In this document: positions 1 to 8,717 of the stretch, in pieces
Numbering within the stretch: position 1 is the stretch's first letter
How the letters are laid out: each line of letters starts with the position of its first letter
Assembly: GCF_000832125.1 (NCBI RefSeq)
Contig: NZ_JPRK01000007.1
Location: forward strand, 372,001 to 436,000
DNA from: Flavobacterium hibernum
GTDB taxonomy: Bacteria; Bacteroidota; Bacteroidia; Flavobacteriales; Flavobacteriaceae
Direction: 5' to 3'
Length of the DNA: 64,000 bases
Notes under the pieces: generated by a model
Seen by the model: the letters and a program-made list of their open reading frames with translations, nothing else
Told to the model about the DNA's origin: nothing
The model's database searches: none
Translations under genes and position numbers: made by a program

Positions 1-729
1 CAAAGTTGTATGATGCAAATCGCTTATTCCTGATGGTGTCTTAGTTCTTCCTCCAACAACATAAATTTTACCATCTTGGACAACTGAAACTGAATTTGCC
101 AAAGCAAAAGGCAATTTGGTCAACAATTTCCATTCTGGTTTTTCAGCATTCAAATCAATACTATAAATTAGATCTGATGATTTTTTTGCTTCATCGCCGC
201 CAATCGCATAAACGACATTCTCACTATGTGTTAGCGCGATATTGGTAATGGCAATTGGAAAATTAGGTAATGATTTTGTTTCAACTTCATTTTTGGATGC
301 ATTCCAAGTTAGCATAAAAGCTTTGCTCGAAAGCCCATTTTCATTTTCTCCACCTACATAAACAATTCCTAATTGCGTAGTTGTATTTCCCGGATAGGCG
401 ATAGGTTCCGGTAAATTACTTGCGTTTTTTTTGTTCCATTGGTATTGATCGCCAACTTTTTGCAAAACATGAATTTCGTTCGAATAATGTTTTTTTCCAC
501 CTTCCCAAGGCATTTTATCCTGAAAATTTGCTCCGCCTGCCACAATCAAAACGTCATTGCTCACGCCATTAATTGGTCCCGCAAAACCTAATGAAATAGT
601 TCCGTCTGCATTTTGTAATTGAGCAGCTTTTTTCCATTCGACATTTGAAATATTTGTTTTTTGCGAAAAACCAAGCGTTGTTGACATAATTGTAATAGTA
701 AGGATTAGGGTAGAAATTGACTTATTCAT
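1..729 (-). CDS. Kelch-type sialic-acid mutarotase (NanM-like), partial
   Basis: The gene starts with ATG at 729 and runs off the window at base 1, so the C-terminus is missing; 243 codons are visible with no stop. The first ~22 residues form a signal peptide ending near GFSQ, which implies a periplasmic protein. The visible part has Kelch-like blades: repeated 'VVGG/IVAGG/YVGGEN' turns and W..LP patterns. This is typical of the cyclically permuted mutarotase / N-acetylneuraminate epimerase family, which converts alpha- to beta-sialic acid before uptake. It lies 29 bp downstream of the sialic-acid lyase gene on the same strand, as last visible gene of a SusC-SusD-lyase operon, which supports the sialic-acid role. 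The family call is firm. The exact substrate is inferred from context. Confidence 0.8.
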   Translation of the reverse strand, partial: MNKSISTLILTITIMSTTLGFSQKTNISNVEWKKAAQLQNADGTISLGFAGPINGVSNDVLIVAGGANFQDKMPWEGGKKHYSNEIHVLQKVGDQYQWNKKNASNLPEPIAYPGNTTTQLGIVYVGGENENGLSSKAFMLTWNASKNEVETKSLPNFPIAITNIALTHSENVVYAIGGDEAKKSSDLIYSIDLNAEKPEWKLLTKLPFALANSVSVVQDGKIYVVGGRTKTPSGISDLHHTTL

Positions 730-758
730 AGTGTTTGTTTTAGAAAAAACGAACTCGT

Positions 759-1679
759 TTATTTTGATTTAAAAGCATCGAAATTTAAACCTGCAACATC
801 TTTTTTGAAAAGTTCGAATTGTTCTGCACTCATATTTTTAACCGGTAATCTAAAACCTCCTAAATCATGACCAACTAATTTCATGTATGCTTTTCCAACA
901 GAGATTCCGCCGTATTTGCCTAAGAAACGAATCATGTCGATCGATTTTTGTTGAAGTTCACGAGCTTTAACCAAATCATTTGCATTAAAAGCATCAATTA
1001 AATCATAATAAAGTGGAGCTGCATAATTAAAAGTACTTCCTACAGCACCTTTTGCACCTAATACTAAAGCTGATAACATATTTTCGTCACGTCCCCAAAG
1101 CATATCAAATTTTCCGTTTTCGTAGCTCATGCAACTCTGGAAATCCATAAAATCTTCGTGTGTATATTTTACTCCGGCAAAATTTGGAAGTTTACCATCA
1201 AGAGCTCTAACCAAGTCATACATTGCAACATTTACACCGCTTAATACTGGAATGTGATAGTAGTAAAATGGCATATTTGGAACGCTTTCTCCCACTTTAA
1301 TACAAGTTTCGGCTAATACATCAACATTTGCAGGTTTAAAGTAAAAAGCACCTGTTAATGAAACAGCATATAAACCAATTTCGTAAGCATGTTTTGCCAA
1401 ATCAATACAATCATCCAGACAAGTTCCTCCAAGAAAAACCATTACTTTAAAATCGTCATCATGATTAGAACAATCTGCCCAAGCTTGAGCAACTGCTTTT
1501 TTTTCTGCCAATGTAATAGAAACTCCTTCGCCAGTAGATCCGTTAATAAAAGCTCCGGTAACGCCGTTTCTTTTTAAGAAAGCGTAATAAGGAGGGATAA
1601 GGCTTACATCTAGTTTTCCGTTGCTGTCAAAAGGTGTAAATGGAGCAGAAATCAGACCTTGTAAATGTTGAATTTTCAT
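759..1679 (-). CDS. nanA: N-acetylneuraminate lyase (DapA/NAL superfamily)
   Basis: A 306-residue class I aldolase that cleaves sialic acid to N-acetylmannosamine and pyruvate in the cytoplasm. Visible hallmarks are the pyruvate-binding loop GSTGEG at residues 47-52, the YHIP segment with tyrosine 141 (equivalent to Tyr137 of the E. coli enzyme), and GVKYT with the Schiff-base lysine 171. Length matches the family. It sits 100 bp after susD and 29 bp before the NanM-like gene, in the same direction. Other members of this superfamily cleave 2-keto-3-deoxygluconate or make dihydrodipicolinate. The YHIP signature and the Kelch mutarotase neighbour favour sialic acid. No NanE epimerase or ManNAc kinase is visible here, so they may lie beyond base 1 or elsewhere. 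Confidence 0.88.
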   Translation of the reverse strand: MKIQHLQGLISAPFTPFDSNGKLDVSLIPPYYAFLKRNGVTGAFINGSTGEGVSITLAEKKAVAQAWADCSNHDDDFKVMVFLGGTCLDDCIDLAKHAYEIGLYAVSLTGAFYFKPANVDVLAETCIKVGESVPNMPFYYYHIPVLSGVNVAMYDLVRALDGKLPNFAGVKYTHEDFMDFQSCMSYENGKFDMLWGRDENMLSALVLGAKGAVGSTFNYAAPLYYDLIDAFNANDLVKARELQQKSIDMIRFLGKYGGISVGKAYMKLVGHDLGGFRLPVKNMSAEQFELFKKDVAGLNFDAFKSK

Positions 1680-1718
1680 GAGTTTAATTTTTAATTTGTT
1701 TATGTTTTTTTGTTTTTA

Positions 1719-1752
1719 ATTAGACTGGAAACTTTTACATTTCCAGCCTAAT
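1719..1752 (-). other. Stem-loop between susD and nanA
   Basis: Arms 1719-1731 and 1740-1752 form a 13-bp stem in the minus-strand RNA (one G-U pair) with an 8-nt loop. No U-run follows on the minus strand, so it is more likely an mRNA processing or stability element than a full terminator. It may set lower or separate expression of nanA relative to susCD. Confidence 0.6.
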
Positions 1753-1780
1753 TGTAAACTGTAATCTTTAATTCTGGTTT

Positions 1781-3235
1781 TTATAGTGGATTTTGAGTAA
1801 TTTTTGGATTAAAGTTGATTGTGTTTTGAGAAATTGGAAACAATATTTGTTTTCCTGTCATTGATGGTACCCAACTTGTTCTGTTAAAACGAACTAAATC
1901 CCACCAAGATTTTCCTTCAAAAGCCAATTCTTTTAAACGCTCTCTCAAAATTGCATCGTCATTTGCAGTAGGCGTACTGTTTGTAAAAGTTGCTGAAGCA
2001 TCTGCTCTTTGCATTACCAAATTCATTTCTGTAGATGGATCTTGTCCTAAAGCATTTTTAATCTCCGCTTTCATTAATAAGATATCAGCCCAACGGTAAA
2101 TGATAATATCACTTACAAATCGTCTCACAGTTCCGTCTACAGTTCCATTATATTTTACTAAACCTGTAACTACAGGAATTGCTCCGTTGTATAAAGTTAG
2201 GTAAGTTGCTGCTTTTCTGGTATCTGTAGAAGCAAAATTAAATCTTGTAATGTCTGGTTGAACTCTTGAGATTCCTGCATTACCAGCTCCAGATCCTAAA
2301 GTACCAAAAGTTGCAGTTGCTGCTGCCGATGTTAATGGAGCAAAATCTGCCGGTCCAACAAACATAAACTGATTCCAATTGTCTGCTAAATTCGATGGTA
2401 AATCTGCAAGAGAATAACGAACTGCAAAAACTACTTCGGCATTTGCTTTTTTATCATATGCAAAAACATCTTTAAAACTTGGTAACAAAGTTGGAGTTCC
2501 CGGAATTGTATTTATTGCTGTCAAGGCAGTATTTAAATCTGCTGTTCCTCCACCTAATTGTTTCGCTGTCCATAAATTCACATCGGCTTTTAAAGCGTAT
2601 ATTGACGGAAGTGACAATTGTATTTTATTATTAGACGTGTCTGGATAATTTGCAATTGCTAAATCAATATCTTTTTTGATGAAAGCAAATGTTTCTTCAA
2701 TCGAATTACGTGGAACGATGTATTGAGATTGATTGGTGTTTTCTGTAGGATCTGTAACAATTGGCACTCCACCCCATGAACGAGCCATGATAAAGTAACA
2801 TAAAGCACGCATTGAATATGCTTGTGCAAGGTATCTTTTTTGTTCGTTTACGGTACTTGGGCTAAATGGAATTTGCGGAACGTACTTTAAAACTAAGTTT
2901 GCCTGATGTATTACAGTGTATAAACCTCCCCACTCAACATCTATGTTTTGTGGTGTAAGATTGTTGTTGTAATAATTTGCTAAAGTTAATGGCGACTGAA
3001 CACCACCAGTTATTTCGGCACTTCTTGCACCACCCAACAAATAATAGTTTTGTTGTGTCTGGATTCTAAAGTTTACATACATACCGTTTACACCAGCTTT
3101 GGCGTCATCTTCAGTTTTCCAAAAACTATCAGATGTAATTACACTTGTAGATGTTAGTTCTAAATCATCCTGACATGAGTTGAATAGAGAAAGACTAGCA
3201 AAAAGTATTGTGTATAAAAGGAATTTCTTTTTCAT
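1781..3235 (-). CDS. SusD/RagB-family glycan-binding lipoprotein 1
   Basis: This 484-residue outer-membrane lipoprotein is the substrate-capturing lid of a SusC transporter. The signal peptide ends in a lipobox LFNSC (Cys near residue 21) followed by QDD. The N-terminal helices carry the family pattern (DSFWKTEDDAKAGVNGMY, AYSMRALCYFIMARSWGGVPIV). The C-terminal half carries YRWADILLMKAEIKNALG and RERLKELAFEGKSWWDLVRF, which are hallmarks of RagB/SusD. It starts 17 bp after the SusC stop, so the pair is cotranscribed. The following nanA and nanM-like genes point to sialic acid or a sialoglycan as ligand. The ligand itself cannot be read from the sequence. Confidence 0.93.
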   Translation of the reverse strand: MKKKFLLYTILFASLSLFNSCQDDLELTSTSVITSDSFWKTEDDAKAGVNGMYVNFRIQTQQNYYLLGGARSAEITGGVQSPLTLANYYNNNLTPQNIDVEWGGLYTVIHQANLVLKYVPQIPFSPSTVNEQKRYLAQAYSMRALCYFIMARSWGGVPIVTDPTENTNQSQYIVPRNSIEETFAFIKKDIDLAIANYPDTSNNKIQLSLPSIYALKADVNLWTAKQLGGGTADLNTALTAINTIPGTPTLLPSFKDVFAYDKKANAEVVFAVRYSLADLPSNLADNWNQFMFVGPADFAPLTSAAATATFGTLGSGAGNAGISRVQPDITRFNFASTDTRKAATYLTLYNGAIPVVTGLVKYNGTVDGTVRRFVSDIIIYRWADILLMKAEIKNALGQDPSTEMNLVMQRADASATFTNSTPTANDDAILRERLKELAFEGKSWWDLVRFNRTSWVPSMTGKQILFPISQNTINFNPKITQNPL

Positions 3236-3252
3236 GATTTTATTATTAAAAT

Positions 3253-6200
3253 TTACAAAGTGATATTTAAACCAAGGATAATATTTCTAGGAACTGGATA
3301 TGTACCAGTAGATCCTGCTGCTGTTAATCCTAAACTAGATCCTCCGTCAATACCTTGTACTTCTGGGCTTAATCCTTTGTATTTAGTAAAGTAGTATAAG
3401 TTACTTCCGGTTACATACATACGAAGTGATGTTAACCTTGCTTTTTCAACCCATGTTTTTGGGAAGCTATAGCTGAAAGTAATTTCTCTTATACATAAAT
3501 AATCTCCACTTTCGTAATAACGGCTATTACCTTGAAACATATTTGTGTTGTATGCTGCACCACTAGCTTCAGATCTAAACAAGTTGTTTTGATTGGTTTG
3601 ATCTGCCCAACGGTAACGAGGTACATCTGTAATGTCTCCTTCTTTTTGCCAAGATTGTGCACTTTCGGCTAATAAACCGTAGTTACCTTGAAATTGACCT
3701 AAGAAACGAGCTCTTGCTTCGTTGTAAATTGTAGCTCCCAAAGAGTAATCTGTTCTAACTGTTACAGAGAATCCTTTGTATGCTGCATCAAAGTTAAAAC
3801 CTCCTACAAACGTTGGAAACATGTTCCCCATATAAGTTCTGTCTCTACTATCGATAACACCATTATTATCAGTATCTGCAAAAACGGCATCTCCAGCGAA
3901 TTTTTTACCTTCTGGATTTCCTCCGTTTGCTGCTGTTTTAGTTACATATGTATCATGAACTTTTAAGTTATAAGCATCGGCTTCAGCTTGTGTAGATAAA
4001 ATGTACAATTGTTTGTGTGCGTAGAAATTTCCAATTTTTTGTCCTTCCTGCAAACCTCCAACATATTGGTAAGAACCACTTTTTTCGTCCCAAATTTGAG
4101 TTCCACCAATTCTGTTGTTTAAGTTTCCGTTAAACGGAAGTTTTTCAACTGTGTTTGTATTGTGAGAAACGTTTGCTCCAACATTAATTTTCCAATCGTT
4201 TTGATTGTAAAGATTTGCTTGTACCTCTAACTCAAAACCTTTACTTCTTAATCCTCCAAGATTTGTTAAAACTGTAGAGAAACCACTATTTGATGGTAAA
4301 GTCAAATTCGTTAATAAATCTGAAGTTAATTTGTTGTAGAAATCTCCAATAACTCTGATTTTATCTCCGTTGAAACCTAAATCGAAACCAGCATTTACAG
4401 TTTCAGATTGTTCCCATTTTAAACCTGGATTTGCAATTTGCGAATTTATAATTGCCGATTGTCCATTGTAACTGTTTGCAATTCCATTTGTTGAACCAGA
4501 ATATAATCCTCCAGCCTGAAAATCGCCCAAAGTACCTAAGTTACCATTTACACCATAACTTCCACGAAGTTTAAGAGAAGAGAAGAATTTTGGCATTGCT
4601 TTTTCCCAGAATTTTTCTTCTTGTACATTCCATCCTGCCGAAATTCCAGGGAAGAAACCATATCTATTATCCGGTCCTAAGCTTGAAGATCCATCATAAC
4701 GGAAAGATGCTGTTGCAAAATATCTGTTTTTATAATCATAATTTAAACGACCAAAAACACTATTTAAAACCAATTTTGTATCGTTACTGTAAACTGAAAC
4801 CGGAATTGGAGAAGAGTCTAAGGTTTGAGCCAAATCTGATGGACTTCCTTTTCCTGAAGCATTAAAAGCTTTTATCGTTCTGTCGTATTTTGAAGCTCCT
4901 AACTTAGCATCAAAATCTCCAATATTATCCCATCCTTTTTTATAAGCAAAAACTCCTTCGTATTGAACTTGGTAAATTTGATTACTCAATCTTGTTGCTG
5001 TACGGGTATTGTCGACTAAACCACTACTACCACTTAAAAAAGCTTGTTGAAAAGTATTGTCATTTTCGTTTTCGCTATAAAGAGACATCGACGGAAGGAA
5101 CGTGAAATCTTTGGCAAGTCTTAATTCGCCATCAACGCTCATTTGTAATTTATTGTTTTCGTTGATTCCTTTAATTTTACCCATTTGGTACAAAGGATTT
5201 CCGTTGATGTTATTTTGACCCGGAGCCAAAGTTCCATCTTCTAGGTATAATTTTGTAGTTGGTGAGTTTCCTAAATATCTGTTGAAAACTACACTGTTTG
5301 CAACCACTTGATTATTGCTGGATTTAGAGAATAATACGTGGCTGTTAACAGTAAAATTATCGGCTACTTTTAAAGAAGCGTTTAATTTACCCGTAAATCT
5401 TTGATAACCTGTAAAGATTGTAATACCATCACCTTTTAAATATCCTAAACTTAAATCGTAAACACCAGTATCATTACCACCGCTAATACCTAAGTTATGA
5501 TTTTGTGTAATTGCATTTTGAAACAAAATATCATTCCAATCCGTGCTTTTGTACATAATTGTACTATTAGGATTTAAAGGATCTGCCATTTCCTGCCAGC
5601 CTTTTGCTTGTAATTGTCCAATTGTACTTGCTGATAAATTAGATTTTAATAAAGTAGCAAACGGAGTATTATTTTGAAGGTTATTACCTGTACCTGCAGG
5701 TGTTGCACCAGTTAACTGACCTAATCTTGCAATACCTGTTGTTGTAGAAAGTCCTGCAAGTTCGGCAGCATTATAAAGACCTTGACGTTGAAATTTGATA
5801 TAATCTCCGCCATCCATGAAATCGTATTTTTTACCAATTCGGCTGTTTTGAGTCGAAACATTATAGGTAATTTTCATTTTTCCGGCTTTACCTGTATTTG
5901 TTGTAATAATAATTACACCATTTGAGGCACGAGCTCCGTAGATTGAAGTTGCAGCTGCATCTTTTAAAACCTGAAGTGAAGCAATATCAAAAGAGTTAAC
6001 GTCATCAATTTGAGAACGAATTACACCATCTACAATATATAAAGGTGTAGCTCCAGAAGGATTGTCGATAGAAGTACCTCCACGAACTAAAATGTTTGAA
6101 GCTTTTCCTGGTTGACCAGATGATGTTTTAACCACCAAACCGGTAACGCTACCTTGTAATGATTGAGTTACGTTGGTATAAGGTACGTTTTCTAAAACTT

Positions 6201-6687
6201 TTTTGTCTAGTTTAGAAACTGCCGTACTTAATGTTCTTCTGTTTTGAGAACCGTATCCTACCACAATAACCTCATTCATTTGTTGTCCTATCTCTTTAAG
6301 AACAATATTAAGAGGAGCAGTACCAATCGCTACTTCTTGTTCTTGTAGACCAATATAAGAAACAACTAAAGTAGTAGCATTATCTGGTACATCTATAGTA
6401 AATCTTCCATCAAAATCTGTTTGAGCGCTAAAAGTAGTTCCTTTAGCAACGATATTTACACCCGGCAAAGCTTCGCCTTTTTCATTTGTAACTTTTCCAG
6501 TTACTTTCTTCTGAATCGGATCATTCTTTTTTACAACTTTATCTGTAAAAACAATACTTTTTTCTGTTTTTGCAGCGGCTAACTGCATGGTGAAAACTAA
6601 AAGTAACGTTGAGGTTAATTTAATAACTTTTACGTGGTTAGGAGTAGACCTACAATCTTTAGGTTTACTTTTAGGCAATAATTTCAT
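3253..6687 (-). CDS. SusC-family TonB-dependent outer-membrane transporter 1
   Basis: An 1144-residue TonB-dependent receptor that would import sialo-oligosaccharides together with the SusD lipoprotein. In order it shows a leader, a carboxypeptidase-regulatory-like domain near residues 60-135 (VTGKVTNEKGEALPGVNI, TDFDGRFTIDV), the plug start with EVIVVGYGSQNRR, the SusC motif LQVLKDAAATSIYGARASNGVIIITT, and a long beta-barrel ending in NIILGLNITL. The N-terminus is odd: about 20 polar residues (KSKPKDCRSTPNHVK) precede the hydrophobic signal core, longer than in the two other SusC proteins here. It is first gene of the operon susC-susD-nanA-nanM. Upstream DNA holds the likely promoter, ROK operators and an antisense RNA candidate. 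Confidence 0.95.
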   Translation of the reverse strand: MKLLPKSKPKDCRSTPNHVKVIKLTSTLLLVFTMQLAAAKTEKSIVFTDKVVKKNDPIQKKVTGKVTNEKGEALPGVNIVAKGTTFSAQTDFDGRFTIDVPDNATTLVVSYIGLQEQEVAIGTAPLNIVLKEIGQQMNEVIVVGYGSQNRRTLSTAVSKLDKKVLENVPYTNVTQSLQGSVTGLVVKTSSGQPGKASNILVRGGTSIDNPSGATPLYIVDGVIRSQIDDVNSFDIASLQVLKDAAATSIYGARASNGVIIITTNTGKAGKMKITYNVSTQNSRIGKKYDFMDGGDYIKFQRQGLYNAAELAGLSTTTGIARLGQLTGATPAGTGNNLQNNTPFATLLKSNLSASTIGQLQAKGWQEMADPLNPNSTIMYKSTDWNDILFQNAITQNHNLGISGGNDTGVYDLSLGYLKGDGITIFTGYQRFTGKLNASLKVADNFTVNSHVLFSKSSNNQVVANSVVFNRYLGNSPTTKLYLEDGTLAPGQNNINGNPLYQMGKIKGINENNKLQMSVDGELRLAKDFTFLPSMSLYSENENDNTFQQAFLSGSSGLVDNTRTATRLSNQIYQVQYEGVFAYKKGWDNIGDFDAKLGASKYDRTIKAFNASGKGSPSDLAQTLDSSPIPVSVYSNDTKLVLNSVFGRLNYDYKNRYFATASFRYDGSSSLGPDNRYGFFPGISAGWNVQEEKFWEKAMPKFFSSLKLRGSYGVNGNLGTLGDFQAGGLYSGSTNGIANSYNGQSAIINSQIANPGLKWEQSETVNAGFDLGFNGDKIRVIGDFYNKLTSDLLTNLTLPSNSGFSTVLTNLGGLRSKGFELEVQANLYNQNDWKINVGANVSHNTNTVEKLPFNGNLNNRIGGTQIWDEKSGSYQYVGGLQEGQKIGNFYAHKQLYILSTQAEADAYNLKVHDTYVTKTAANGGNPEGKKFAGDAVFADTDNNGVIDSRDRTYMGNMFPTFVGGFNFDAAYKGFSVTVRTDYSLGATIYNEARARFLGQFQGNYGLLAESAQSWQKEGDITDVPRYRWADQTNQNNLFRSEASGAAYNTNMFQGNSRYYESGDYLCIREITFSYSFPKTWVEKARLTSLRMYVTGSNLYYFTKYKGLSPEVQGIDGGSSLGLTAAGSTGTYPVPRNIILGLNITL

Positions 6688-6691
6688 ACTT

Positions 6692-6720
6692 TTGTAATGG
6701 TTTGGTTAATAATAACTTTG
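6692..6720 (+). promoter_or_regulatory. Bacteroidota promoter for antisense RNA
   Basis: TTG at 6692-6694, an 18-nt spacer, then TAACTTTG at 6713-6720. This is a full match to the Flavobacterium/Bacteroides sigma-ABfr consensus TTG-N17-20-TAnnTTTG. It reads on the plus strand, away from the susC start codon. No protein gene follows; the only downstream element is a terminator 50 bp away. Confidence 0.6.
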
Positions 6721-6726
6721 TTAAAG

Positions 6727-6802
6727 GTCTATTATCTATATTCGAATCATTGTTCCTTAATGGAACCGGCCAGCAATGTTTCCAGCATTAGCTGGCTTTT
6801 TT
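6727..6802 (+). ncRNA. Candidate antisense sRNA of the sialic-acid susC leader
   Basis: A transcript starting about 7 nt after the -7 box at 6713-6720 and ending in the T-run at 6797-6802 would be about 76 nt. It would contain a short hairpin (6752-6756 with 6762-6766) and a strong terminator hairpin (6769-6796). It is antisense to the long 5' leader of susC, whose probable promoter lies at 7152-7181. PUL-associated antisense sRNAs of this size and position, with DonS of Bacteroides fragilis as prototype, are known to repress their susC partner. Promoter and terminator are seen directly. Transcription and function are inferred. Confidence 0.55.
6769..6802 (+). terminator. Rho-independent terminator of the antisense RNA
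   Basis: Stem GCCAGC (6769-6774) with GCTGGC (6791-6796) is extended by AATG/CATT with one bulged A, has a 7-nt loop, and is followed at once by six T residues. The T-run is only on the plus strand, so it ends a plus-strand transcript and not susC mRNA. Confidence 0.75.
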
Positions 6803-7151
6803 ATGATTTAAAAACAGATGTTGTATGCAATTGTATTTATTGTTATTGGCGTGTGATCTTTAATTTTTTTACTTACATATATAAAACTTGTATTCTTTCC
6901 TCTTTCCTCTTCTCAGTCTTAAATTCTAAGCATCTTTTTTTTACTTATTAATGACAGAGTTTATTATCGTGCTTTTTTTAAAAGTTTGTATTCAATAATT
7001 ATTAAGCTATATTCTTGAATAAAATGTTTTTTGTGATTAACTACCTTTTTGTAAATCTATTTGTTGATTTGGCCATCATTTAACACCTAAATTTTATATT
7101 CTGAATAAATGTTGTGATAACCTTATGAATAAATTAATTTTTTATTACGAG

Positions 7152-7181
7152 GTAAAGATATAAAATATTTTAATATAACAA
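7152..7181 (-). promoter_or_regulatory. Probable promoter of the sialic-acid susCD operon
   Basis: Read on the minus strand: TTG at 7181-7179, an 18-nt spacer, then TATCTTTA at 7160-7153, one base from the TAnnTTTG consensus. Transcription from here would give a leader of about 460 nt before susC. The spacer lies inside the first of two AT palindromes, as expected for a repressible promoter. Confidence 0.5.
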
Positions 7182-7207
7182 TATTAGTTATTAAAATATT
7201 TTAATAA
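7161..7207. promoter_or_regulatory. Twin AAAATATTTT palindromes, likely ROK operator
   Basis: Two copies of the 10-bp palindrome AAAATATTTT lie at 7162-7171 and 7193-7202, centres 31 bp apart (about three helical turns). The second sits in a perfect 20-bp palindrome, TTATTAAAATATTTTAATAA (7188-7207). The two copies also form a 15-bp inverted repeat (7161-7175 with 7189-7203). They overlap the susC promoter and end 20 bp from the stop codon of the ROK regulator gene, the obvious candidate for the binding protein. The structure is seen directly. The binding partner is inferred. Confidence 0.6.
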
Positions 7208-7227
7208 TAAGTAAAGGATAAAAAAAA

Positions 7228-8460
7228 TTAATTATTAATTAACGGGAATAACATCTTTTCTTTGATAACACAACATGCGCCAATAACGCCCGCACGACGG
7301 CCTAAAGTAGACTTTTTGAGTTTCATATCACGGTTAACTAAACCAAGTGAATATTTTTTTAATGCAGACTGGATTGGTAGTAATGCGTAGTCGCCAAGTT
7401 GTGCGAAATCTCCGCCAATTACCAGTAGATCAGGGTTGAAGATATTTAATAAAATAGATAAATAACGTCCCATTTTTTCGCTTTGTTGCGTTACCAAATC
7501 GACACAAAGTGTGTCTTCGAGGTTTACGGCACCCGCAATAATAGCATTGTGTTGTAGTGTAGAAGAACTTTCGTCAAGAACGACTTTAGACAGTTTTCCT
7601 TCGTTTATGGCATCTTTAAACTGGTTAATTAAGGACCAGCCGGAAATTTCGGTTTCTAAACAACCCAGTTTTCCGCATTGGCACATAATTTCATTATTAA
7701 AAATAGTACTATGTCCAAATTCTCCAGAATAGCCAGATTTTCCGTAATATAACTTACCATCAGTAATCATTCCAATAGCGACTCCCCAGCTATAGTTTAC
7801 AAAAATTATGTTTTGCTCATCGTCTACAACTCCCTCACAATACTCACCAAATGCCATGGCGCGGGTATCGTTTTCTAAATGTACAGGAAGATCTAATTGC
7901 TCCGAAATGATTTCGTTTAAAGGCCTGTTTTCGCTAAAGAAGTAATTATAGCTAAAACCTTCCATCGAGTTAATACGACCGGAAAAGTTGATGCAAACCC
8001 CAACAATCATTTTTTTCTCTACAGAACTATCTTCAATAAAAGAGTTGATGAGTTCACAAAATTTTAATAATGATTTTTGAGAGTTTTCGAGTATAAAAGA
8101 AGTGCCTAAGTCGACACTAACCAATTCGTTTTTGATATTTTGTAATCCAATAGACATGCTGCTAATACCAACTTCAACACCCAAAAAATAAGCACAAGTT
8201 GGGTTAATACTATAAAGAGAAGGTCTTCTTCCGCCGCTGTTGGTAATTTTTCCCATATCAACAACATAGCCTTCAACTAATAATTCGTGAACAGCTTTGG
8301 TAACAGTAGGAACACTCGATTGTAATTCTGTACTTAATTCTGCAATTGTAGCATTACCGCCAGACAATAATCTTTTTGTAATAGATTGTCTTAGCATATG
8401 CCATTTTTGCCCTGAGAGGCTTTTGTCTTTACTAACGTCTAATAAGTCTTTTAAACTCAT
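7228..8460 (-). CDS. ROK-family transcriptional repressor (NagC/XylR type)
   Basis: A 410-residue regulator. Residues ~20-75 are a winged helix (RLLSGGNATIAELSTELQ, SVPTVTKAVHELLVEGYV). The rest is a ROK sugar-binding domain with a degenerate phosphate loop (GVEVGISSMSIG), the LENDTRAMAFGE segment, and the ROK zinc site CQCGKLGCLE. Proteins of this build bind an amino sugar or its phosphate and leave DNA when ligand is bound. It points into the sialic-acid operon, with its stop codon next to the twin palindromes at 7161-7207, so it probably represses susCD-nanA-nanM. A ROK kinase is unlikely because of the N-terminal DNA-binding domain. Upstream on the minus strand TAAGTTTG (8497-8490) could be its -7 box, with no clear -33 partner. 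Confidence 0.9.
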   Translation of the reverse strand: MSLKDLLDVSKDKSLSGQKWHMLRQSITKRLLSGGNATIAELSTELQSSVPTVTKAVHELLVEGYVVDMGKITNSGGRRPSLYSINPTCAYFLGVEVGISSMSIGLQNIKNELVSVDLGTSFILENSQKSLLKFCELINSFIEDSSVEKKMIVGVCINFSGRINSMEGFSYNYFFSENRPLNEIISEQLDLPVHLENDTRAMAFGEYCEGVVDDEQNIIFVNYSWGVAIGMITDGKLYYGKSGYSGEFGHSTIFNNEIMCQCGKLGCLETEISGWSLINQFKDAINEGKLSKVVLDESSSTLQHNAIIAGAVNLEDTLCVDLVTQQSEKMGRYLSILLNIFNPDLLVIGGDFAQLGDYALLPIQSALKKYSLGLVNRDMKLKKSTLGRRAGVIGACCVIKEKMLFPLINN

Positions 8461-8671
8461 GGTTTTATAAATTACAAAAATTGTACATACAAACTTAACA
8501 TAATTTTTAAATTAATGATAGCGTTTGAGTTTCAATATTAAAATTTTTTTCTATTCGTATTGATATTTTAAAATTTTATAAAAAGACTTGTCTAAAACTG
8601 ATTCATTTGAGATTTTAATAATAGAATAAAATACTTGTTTTCTGAAACTTCTCAAAAAATAATAAATAAAA

Positions 8672-8702
8672 GAATGTTCATTCATTTATTGTTTTATCTT
8701 TG
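8672..8702 (+). promoter_or_regulatory. Promoter and dyad operator of the TetR operon
   Basis: TATCTTTG at 8695-8702 matches the TAnnTTTG -7 box. No TTG is seen at the usual distance, but that place is filled by the dyad GAATG-TT-CATTC (8672-8683). A dyad over the -33 region is a typical site for autorepression by a TetR protein. The box overlaps a TTG codon at 8700, which rules out that codon as a translation start. Confidence 0.55.
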
Positions 8703-8717
8703 CAAAAAAATATTGAA

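Noticed and set aside
759..1679. 2-keto-3-deoxygluconate aldolase or dihydrodipicolinate synthase instead of sialic-acid lyase
   Set aside because: Possible for the superfamily, but the YHIP segment, GVKYT lysine and the Kelch mutarotase neighbour favour sialic acid.
4590..4865. Plus-strand open frame inside susC 1
   Set aside because: It is antisense to a well-supported SusC barrel, has no family pattern and no promoter. The same holds for the other frames opposite the large genes.
6697..6951. 84-codon plus-strand frame upstream of susC 1
   Set aside because: It starts within the antisense promoter, runs through the terminator at 6769-6802, and has a composition typical of translated AT-rich non-coding DNA.
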